NCBI RefSeq assembly: GCF_019972155.1
Contig: NZ_BOVL01000021.1
Location: 252,932 to 316,931 of the forward strand
Source of the DNA: Bradyrhizobium sp. RD5-C2
Lineage (GTDB): Bacteria > Pseudomonadota > Alphaproteobacteria > Rhizobiales > Xanthobacteraceae
Direction: 5' to 3'
DNA: 64,000 nucleotides
The notes beneath the pieces were generated by a model. The model was given only the letters and a program-made list of their open reading frames with translations. It had not been told where the DNA came from and ran no database searches. A program made the translations under genes and the position numbers. Positions 58,397-64,000 of the stretch are shown one piece after another. The stretch's first letter is position 1. Every line of letters begins with the position of its first letter.

Positions 58397-59686
58397 CTAA
58401 TGCAGCAGCGTCTTTGCCTTCGACTTCGTCAATCCTTCCGCAAAAGACACCGCCGTGTCCAGACCCCTGCCGCTACCGAGTGCAACGACGGCGGGCCGGC
58501 TGCGCGACAGCAGCGCGCGGGCGGCGTTGCGGCTCGATTCGACCGAGACCGCGTCGATCCGCGCCACCAGCTCTTCCACCGTCTGCGGCCGGCCATAGGC
58601 TAGCACATGGCGTGCCAGTTGCTCGGCCCGGGATGAACAGCTTTCCAGCGCCATCAACAGGCCGGCCTTCATCTGCGCCTTGGCGCGGGCGACCTCGGCC
58701 TCGGTCAGGGTTTCCACCGCGTCATTGATGACGTCGACAATGACTTCCATCATTTCCGGCGCGTCGGCGGGATCGGTCCCGGTGTAGAGGCCGAAGAAAC
58801 CGGTGTCGGTGTAGGGGGCGTGGAAAGTGTAGATCGAGTAGCACAGCCCGCGCTTCTCGCGCACCTCCTGGAACAGCCGCGACGACATCCCGCCGCCGAG
58901 CGTGTTGGTGAAGACCTGCAGCGAGAACAGCGACAGGTCGGTCTGCGGCACGCCTTCGAGCGCCAGCGTCAGATGCGCCTGCTCGAGTTCGCGATGCACC
59001 ACCCGCGAGCCGCCCTTGCCGAACATCGCAGGCTGCGGCGCCGGCGCCGGCGTGGCGTCGAAGCTCGCGAATTTCTCGGCGACGTCCTCGACGACGCGCT
59101 TGTGATCGACGGCGCCGGCGGCAGCGACCACCATGTCCGGGGCGCGGTAATGCGTCGACAGATAGCCGCGCAGCGTGTCGCGGTTGAAGGCCTTCAGCGT
59201 CTTGGCGGTGCCGAGCAGCGAGCGCCCCATCGGCTGGTCCGGATAGCAGAGTTCGTTGAGGTGCTCGAACACGACGTCGTCGGGCGTATCCTGGGCCGCG
59301 CCGATCTCCTGCACGATGACGCTCTTCTCGCGCTCCAGTTCGTCCGGCACGAAGGACGGGTTGGCGAGGATGTCGGAGAGCACGTCGAGCGCCAGCGGCA
59401 CGTCCGCCTTCATCACCCGGGCGTAATAGGCCGTGGTCTCGGTCGAGGTCCCGGCATTGAGGTCACCGCCGACCGCCTCGATCTCCTCGACGATCTCGCG
59501 CGAGGACCGTCGCGCGGTGCCCTTGAACGCCATGTGTTCCAGAAGATGCGAGATGCCGTGCTCGTTCGGCTTCTCGTCGCGCCCGCCGACCCCGGCCCAA
59601 ACCCCAAGCGCCGCAGTCTCCAGATGCGGCATGGTGTCGGTGACGACGGTCAGGCCACTCGGCAGCTTGGTGATTTCAACACTCAT
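58397..59686 (-). CDS. M16-family zinc peptidase (mitochondrial-processing-peptidase type)
   Basis: The 429-residue protein has the inverted zinc motif HLLEH (residues 47-51) in GISHLLEHMAFKGT and the downstream Glu region ETTAYYARVM. A C-terminal half follows with NTLGGGMSSRLFQEVREKRG and AYGRPQTVEELVARIDAV. This is the alphaproteobacterial MPP-like family (RPP-type). Its ATG overlaps the thrC stop by one base, so expression is coupled to thrC. Confidence 0.94.
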   Translation of the reverse strand: MSVEITKLPSGLTVVTDTMPHLETAALGVWAGVGGRDEKPNEHGISHLLEHMAFKGTARRSSREIVEEIEAVGGDLNAGTSTETTAYYARVMKADVPLALDVLSDILANPSFVPDELEREKSVIVQEIGAAQDTPDDVVFEHLNELCYPDQPMGRSLLGTAKTLKAFNRDTLRGYLSTHYRAPDMVVAAAGAVDHKRVVEDVAEKFASFDATPAPAPQPAMFGKGGSRVVHRELEQAHLTLALEGVPQTDLSLFSLQVFTNTLGGGMSSRLFQEVREKRGLCYSIYTFHAPYTDTGFFGLYTGTDPADAPEMMEVIVDVINDAVETLTEAEVARAKAQMKAGLLMALESCSSRAEQLARHVLAYGRPQTVEELVARIDAVSVESSRNAARALLSRSRPAVVALGSGRGLDTAVSFAEGLTKSKAKTLLH

Positions 59687-61101
59687 CAGGCAACTCCCTG
59701 CTTGGCGGCACGGCTGACCGACAGCACGAAGCGCTCGACCTCGGCGGAATCATTCTTCATGACCGTCATGTGTTCGGATTTCGTCATCAGGCTTCCGAGC
59801 CAGGCCGGCAATTGCGGGCGCACCCCGCAGGCCGCCTCGACCGCATCGGGGAATTTGGCCGCATGCGCGGTCGACAGCACGATGTTCGGTATCTTGGAGT
59901 CCGAGGTGTCGCGGTCGGCGACCGCAAGCGCCACCGCGGTGTGCGGATCGACGAGATCGCCGGCCTCGCGCCAGGCGGCACGGATCGCGGCCGCCGTCTC
60001 GGTTTCGTCGGCGCGGCCGGCGTCGAAATCACGGCGCACCGCAGCCAGCGTCGCATCCGGCAGCACGAAGCGGCCGGACTGCTTCAGCGAGGCCATCAGG
60101 CGGCGCACCTGATCGGCGTCGCGGCCACTGGCCTCGAACAATAGCCGCTCGAAATTCGAGGACACCTGGATGTCCATCGACGGCGACGCCGTCGCGTGCA
60201 CCTCGCGCACCTCGTAGTTTCCGGTCTTCAGCGTGCGCGGCAGGATATCGTTGACGTTGGCGGCAATCCGCAGCCAGCGGATCGGCAGCCCCATGCGCTT
60301 GGCGACATAGCCCGCGAAGATGTCGCCGAAATTGCCGGTCGGCACCGTGAAATCCACAGTCCGCTGCGGCGCGCCGAGCGCAACCGCCGAGGTGAAATAA
60401 TACACCACCTGCGCCACGATGCGCGCCCAGTTGATCGAGTTGACGCCCGACAGCGCCACCTGGTCGCGGAAGCGATGGTTGTTGAACATCTCCTTCACCA
60501 GCGCCTGGCAATCGTCGAACGTGCCTTCGATCGCCAGCGCATGGACGTTGGAAGCACCGGTCGTCGTCATCATGCGGCGCTGCACCTCGGAGATACGCCC
60601 GTTGGGGAACAGCACCACCAGGTCGACATTGTCGAGATTGGCAAAGGCCTCGACCGCGGCGCCGCCGGTATCGCCCGAGGTTGCGACCACGATGGTGGTG
60701 CGCTGCGCGCGCTTGGCCAGCACGTGATCCATCAGCCGCGAGATCAGCTGCATCGCGACGTCCTTGAATGCCAGCGTCGGCCCATGGAACAGCTCGAGCA
60801 GGAACTGGTTCGGCCCGACCTGGTCGAGCGGCACCACGGCGGGATGGCGGAAGGTGGCATAGGCCTCGTTCGCCATGCGGCCGAGCTCGGCGTCGGAAAT
60901 CTCGCCGGCGACAAACGGTCGGATGATCTCGACCGCGACCTCCCAATAGGGACGGCCGAAGAAAGCAGCGATGGTCTCGGACGACAATTGCGGCCAGGTC
61001 TCGGGCATGTAAAGCCCGCCGTCACGGGCAAGCCCGGTCAGCATCACATCGCAGAAGCCAAGCACCGGGGCCTCACCCCGGGTCGAAATATACCGCGTCA
61101 A
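59686..61101 (-). CDS. thrC: Threonine synthase
   Basis: This 471-residue PLP enzyme converts O-phosphohomoserine to threonine. It shows YISTRGEAPVLGF, the PLP lysine Lys113 in GPTLAFKDVAMQ, SGDTGGAAVEAF, NGRISEVQRRMM and GNFGDIFAGYVAKRMGLP. The start is taken as the TTG at 61099-61101 because GGAGG lies six bases upstream. A TTG four codons earlier contains that site and so is less likely. Its stop overlaps the M16 peptidase start by one base; the same order is common in Rhizobiales. Confidence 0.94.
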   Translation of the reverse strand: MTRYISTRGEAPVLGFCDVMLTGLARDGGLYMPETWPQLSSETIAAFFGRPYWEVAVEIIRPFVAGEISDAELGRMANEAYATFRHPAVVPLDQVGPNQFLLELFHGPTLAFKDVAMQLISRLMDHVLAKRAQRTTIVVATSGDTGGAAVEAFANLDNVDLVVLFPNGRISEVQRRMMTTTGASNVHALAIEGTFDDCQALVKEMFNNHRFRDQVALSGVNSINWARIVAQVVYYFTSAVALGAPQRTVDFTVPTGNFGDIFAGYVAKRMGLPIRWLRIAANVNDILPRTLKTGNYEVREVHATASPSMDIQVSSNFERLLFEASGRDADQVRRLMASLKQSGRFVLPDATLAAVRRDFDAGRADETETAAAIRAAWREAGDLVDPHTAVALAVADRDTSDSKIPNIVLSTAHAAKFPDAVEAACGVRPQLPAWLGSLMTKSEHMTVMKNDSAEVERFVLSVSRAAKQGVA

Positions 61102-61297
61102 ACCGCCCTCCAAAGGCTTCGATTAGAGCCTTAAGCCTTTGATATCGTGGATTTATCGAGTTCGCCGCATGCGATCCGATATGGTTCACCATAGAAGATC
61201 GGACCAACAATGGGTAGCCCGAAGCGCGCGCCTCGGGGGCGTGCGGAGTGGTGAGTGGCGTCGCCCGCGACCCACCGCCAGCGCCGCATTCACAACC

Positions 61298-61419
61298 GTC
61301 GTCCTGGCGAAAGCCAGGACCCATAACCACCGCATTCGGTGATGACCGGGATCGTGGCCCCAGGGTCGCGCAACAATTGAGATTCGGGGTAATGGGTCCT
61401 GGCTTGCGCCAGGACGACG
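61298..61419. repeat. Palindromic repeat, GTCGTCC(TGGC) family
   Basis: Outer arms CGTCGTCCTGGC and GCCAGGACGACG with CCATAACCACC. Same family as 52441-52583 and 63329-63450. The remainder of the 396-base gap upstream of thrC (61102-61497) shows no gene. Confidence 0.85.
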
Positions 61420-61497
61420 TTGAGTGTGTTGCACGATCCGGAGCAAGCCCGGTGTCATCACCCGTTAAAGCGCACGCGGGTGATCCAGTATTCGTCC

Positions 61498-62124
61498 CTA
61501 ACCGCTCGGCGGCGCCAGCGGCTGCACGATCTCCTGAAACGGCGGCAGCGCCTCGCAGCGCGCGGTGTGGGCCTGCAGCGCCGGATAGCGTGCATCGAAC
61601 AGATGCGGATGCGCCTCGCCGGCGAAGCGCAGCGCGCAAGCCACCGCGATATCGGCATGACCGATGCGATCGCCCAGCCAGTACGGCGCCAGCACCGCCG
61701 CGCGCTCCTGCTCCAGCACCGCGAGCACGCCCGCAATCTGCGCCTCGCAGCGCTCGACCCAGAGCTTCAGCTGCTCCTTGCGCAGCACGCGCTCGTAGAC
61801 AAGGCTCACTGCCTTGTCGGCGAGCCCGGTCGCCAGCGCCGCGATGCGCAGATGGCTGCGCCGCGCGGGCCCTGAGCGCGCAATCATCGCCCGCTCCGGC
61901 CCGACCAGCTCGTCGAGATAATCCAGGATCGCACCGCTCTCGATCAGCGCCTCGCCGTCATCGAGCACCAGCGTCGGCACCCGCCGCACCGGATTGTACG
62001 CCGCAACCTTCTCCGCATCGCCGAAGGTCGACCACGGCTTGTGCTCGAACGGCAATCCATAGAGCCGCAGCGCGATCGCGGTGCGGCGGACAAAGGGCGA
62101 GTCGTACTGGCCGATCAAAAACAT
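61498..62124 (-). CDS. Glutathione S-transferase family protein
   Basis: The 208-residue protein has an N-terminal thioredoxin-fold half (IGQYDSPFVRRTAIALRLYG, the Ser after the first strand as probable catalytic residue; VPTLVLDDGEALIESGAI for the glutathione gamma-Glu site) and an all-helical C-terminal half. LDYLDEL bridges the two, and DRIGHADIAVACAL is the N-capping box. Substrate unknown. It lies upstream of a repeat and downstream of an acetyltransferase gene. Confidence 0.9.
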   Translation of the reverse strand: MFLIGQYDSPFVRRTAIALRLYGLPFEHKPWSTFGDAEKVAAYNPVRRVPTLVLDDGEALIESGAILDYLDELVGPERAMIARSGPARRSHLRIAALATGLADKAVSLVYERVLRKEQLKLWVERCEAQIAGVLAVLEQERAAVLAPYWLGDRIGHADIAVACALRFAGEAHPHLFDARYPALQAHTARCEALPPFQEIVQPLAPPSG

Positions 62125-62252
62125 CCGTCATCTCGTCGGTCATGCCGCGGCAGGCCACAGCCCGCGAAAGCAGGGCTTTCGAAGGTCGGGCGGCCAAGCC
62201 GGGTCAGAGGTTGCGCTTTGCACCATCCTAGATGGCTTGCGCCGCGTTGCAA

Positions 62253-62268
62253 CCGGATCATGATCCGG
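62253..62268. repeat. CCGGATCATGATCCGG palindrome
   Basis: 16-base perfect palindrome related to the right arm of the repeat at 1654-1700. Confidence 0.6.
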
Positions 62269-62273
62269 TCTGA

Positions 62274-62870
62274 CTATCCAATCACCGGCACATGCCGCGC
62301 CGCATCGCGCGGCAGTTTGCCGTCGAGCCTGGGATCATCCGCCACCTCGACCTGCCGCTTGAACGCACGGAAGCCGGAGCGCTGGTAGAACGCGATCGCG
62401 GAGGGATGATCGAAGGTGCAGGTGTGCACCCAGACGCGACTGACGTCGCGCGACCAGGCGATCTCGAGCGCGCGGTTCATCAGGAAGCGCGCGGCGCCGG
62501 TGCCGATGAACTTTGCGGTGACGCCGAAATAGAGCAGCTCGCATTCGCCTGATACGCTGAAGTCGAGTTCGAGCAGGCCTTCATCTCCGCCGTCGACGAC
62601 CAGCCCGTAGAGCTCGACGCCGGGCGCATGAATCCGCCCGCCGAGATCGGCGTCATCGAGCCGCCCCGTGCGGGTGAACCACAGCCATTGCTCGCCGACG
62701 CGGCGGTAGAGATCGCGGTACCAGTCGAGCGCCGGCGGCTCGACCTTGCGCAGGCGCCACGCGCCCGGCGGATCGTCGCGCCGCGGCGGACGCTCGGTCA
62801 TTTCCAGATGCGTGACGACAGCGGCGATCTTGCCGTGGGGGATGTCGGAATAACCGTCGGGCAGCAGCAT
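62274..62870 (-). CDS. GNAT-family acetyltransferase
   Basis: The 198-residue protein has the GNAT core in its second half: LLELDFSVSGECELLYFGVT (with the acidic segment), FIGTGAARFLMNRALEIAW (a Q/RxxGxG/A variant, GTGA) and RVWVHTCTFDHPSAIAFYQRSGF. The first half is variable, perhaps for acceptor choice. AAAGG lies seven bases before the ATG. It forms a loose pair with the glutathione S-transferase gene downstream (149-base gap with a palindrome). Confidence 0.86.
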   Translation of the reverse strand: MLLPDGYSDIPHGKIAAVVTHLEMTERPPRRDDPPGAWRLRKVEPPALDWYRDLYRRVGEQWLWFTRTGRLDDADLGGRIHAPGVELYGLVVDGGDEGLLELDFSVSGECELLYFGVTAKFIGTGAARFLMNRALEIAWSRDVSRVWVHTCTFDHPSAIAFYQRSGFRAFKRQVEVADDPRLDGKLPRDAARHVPVIG

Positions 62871-63020
62871 CGCGCGACCTTTGTTTCCATTCGATCGGCG
62901 GGAAATATCCGCATGTCGCGGCAGATGCAATGCAACGCGGCGTAACAATGTTACCGATTTGTCAGTCGGTGCTTTGGCGAATCAAGCGCTCCATGTCGCA
63001 AGGCCACCCGAGCAACGACC

Positions 63021-63302
63021 GTGTCGCGCCATCACACGCTGCCGCCGATCATCTATACGCCGCCGCCACCGAAGGCGAAGCCCACGCGGCGCCGGCGCGG
63101 CATCGGCTACGCTTATGGCGCGAGCGCTGCTGATGAGGCCGCGGACATCGAGGACGGCGCAGCGGTGCGCAGCGCTCCGGTGCTTCCGCAACACGCGCGC
63201 CCGGTCGAGACGGTCGAGCGGCGCATGCCGTCACCGAACGGCAAGCTCAGCGACGACACGCTGCGCGCGATGCTGGAGGTGCAGGAGAAGCAGGCGAAGT
63301 AA
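63021..63302 (+). CDS. Hypothetical proline-rich protein (93 aa)
   Basis: The 93-residue product begins at GTG and has a Pro-rich start (TLPPIIYTPPPPKAKP), the basic run TRRRRGIGYAYG and a helical C-terminus ending LRAMLEVQEKQAK. It has no membrane segment. It looks like a soluble, partly disordered protein; the family is not recognised. The ribosome site is weak and the start uncertain by a few codons. Confidence 0.5.
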   Translation: MSRHHTLPPIIYTPPPPKAKPTRRRRGIGYAYGASAADEAADIEDGAAVRSAPVLPQHARPVETVERRMPSPNGKLSDDTLRAMLEVQEKQAK

Positions 63303-63328
63303 GCGCGCGACGTCACCCCATATTCGAT

Positions 63329-63450
63329 GTCGTCCCGGCGAAGGCCGGGACCCATAACCACAGGATCGGGTTGCTCAAGCGCGCTGTGGCCCCAGCGCGC
63401 AAGGACAATTGGCATCGGTGGTTATGGGTCCCGGCCTCCGCCGGGACGAC
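63329..63450. repeat. Palindromic repeat, GTCGTCCCGGC family
   Basis: Outer arms GTCGTCCCGGCG and CGCCGGGACGAC with GGGACCCATAACCAC and its complement. Same family as 52441-52583 and 61298-61419. Confidence 0.9.
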
Positions 63451-63495
63451 GTAGAGTTTTGGGCCGCCGCCTTGCTTACTTTGGCCCCAGCGCCG

Positions 63496-64000
63496 TCACC
63501 TCGGCGTCAGCGAGATCGCCTCGGCGGTTGCGGCTTCCACGGCCGGGCGGCTGTAGAGCAGCGGGACATATTGGCCGGTGGCCCAGAGCGGGGCGAGGTC
63601 GCGGTAGTGGCCGCTGAAGGGATCGCCGGATTGGCCGGGCGTGTTGATGGTGCGGCTCGCATCCCAGTTGCCGACATCGAGCACCATGCGGAACGAAGCG
63701 CCCGCGGTGAGATGATAGTCGGAGCGGCGATAGGTGGCGGCGCGCGGCACGTTGGCGGCGCCGCCATAGGCGAGCGGGCCGACCGACATCTGCGCCGCGG
63801 TCGCCTTGTCGGCGAGCGGCATCAGCGCGTGATCGAACTTGGCGACATGCAGGCGGCCCCAGCGCCACGTCGACGCATCGCCCCCGAGCTTGCCGGCGAC
63901 GTCGGCAACGGCCTCGCCGAGGCTGTCGCGCAGCACGCGGTCACGTCCGCCGGCCGGATCGCTGCCGAGCGCTGCGTCGGGCTTTTCGAGATAATCGACG
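63496..64000 (-). CDS. Probable penicillin acylase-family protein, C-terminal part (cut by window edge)
   Basis: The open frame enters from beyond the window, and its last ~167 residues are seen. TWRWGRLHVAKFDHAL and MSVGPLAYGGAANVPRA resemble the C-terminal end of penicillin amidase beta-subunits. SFRMVLDVGNWDASRTINTPGQSGDPFSGHY gives the late active-site region (broken here for length) with Asn and Arg as in family members, and FSGHYRDLAPLWATGQYVPLL closes it. These are periplasmic Ntn hydrolases of acyl-homoserine lactones or beta-lactams. The N-terminal serine nucleophile lies outside the window. Confidence 0.75.
   Translation of the reverse strand, partial: VDYLEKPDAALGSDPAGGRDRVLRDSLGEAVADVAGKLGGDASTWRWGRLHVAKFDHALMPLADKATAAQMSVGPLAYGGAANVPRAATYRRSDYHLTAGASFRMVLDVGNWDASRTINTPGQSGDPFSGHYRDLAPLWATGQYVPLLYSRPAVEAATAEAISLTPR

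Overview
The window is a high-GC chromosomal segment of an alphaproteobacterium, most likely Bradyrhizobium or a close Nitrobacteraceae relative. The evidence is the F0 ATP synthase operon atpI-atpB-atpE-b'-b standing apart from the F1 genes, hemA (5-aminolevulinate synthase) with a FixK-type box, the run hisD-UPF0262-phosphatase-maf-yacG-tRNA-Phe, and several families of palindromic intergenic repeats of the kind common in Bradyrhizobium. No prophage, transposase, CRISPR array or integrase was seen.

Region 1 (0-13 kb) looks accessory. A CGNR zinc-finger regulator is divergent from a five-gene plus-strand operon: alpha/beta hydrolase, TMEM175-type channel, Asp-nucleophile hydrolase, short-chain dehydrogenase, and a tautomerase carrying every catalytic residue of cis-3-chloroacrylic acid dehalogenase. 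A type II haloacid dehalogenase follows the regulator. The shared control region holds two concentric inverted repeats. Then come a PQQ-type sugar dehydrogenase, a class C beta-lactamase-like serine hydrolase, UDP-galactopyranose mutase (glf) divergent from a CgeB-like glycosyltransferase, and a secreted caspase-family protein.

Region 2 (13-27 kb) holds a DUF2945/DUF488 pair, a cupin divergent from a MocR regulator broken by a one-base frameshift, and the most intriguing unit of the window. This is a three-gene operon (16451-21148) of a long helical protein, a ClpB-like double AAA+ protein with a degenerate first ATPase domain, and a membrane protein. It is followed by an autotransporter split by a frameshift, a 1-Cys peroxiredoxin and a CadC-like wHTH/TPR regulator.

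Region 3 (27-43 kb) is mostly housekeeping: tRNA-Phe, yacG, maf, a low-molecular-weight phosphatase, UPF0262, hisD and DUF2948. Small stress-type genes follow, then a cNMP-domain/thioredoxin-reductase-like flavoprotein, tRNA-Thr, two small genes, an outer-membrane beta-barrel protein, a chemotaxis receptor, an MBL hydrolase and hemA.

Region 4 (43-52 kb) holds a CrbS-type sodium-symporter hybrid histidine kinase, its probable LuxR-type partner, and an MHS-family transporter. An MFS pump and a Cys-rich SufR-like regulator with a palindromic operator lie between kinase and response regulator.

Region 5 (52-64 kb) holds yjbQ, a DsbA-type isomerase, the F0 ATP synthase operon with its promoter and terminator, two acetyltransferases, an M16 peptidase overlapping thrC, a glutathione S-transferase, and the 3' end of a probable penicillin acylase-family gene cut by the window edge.
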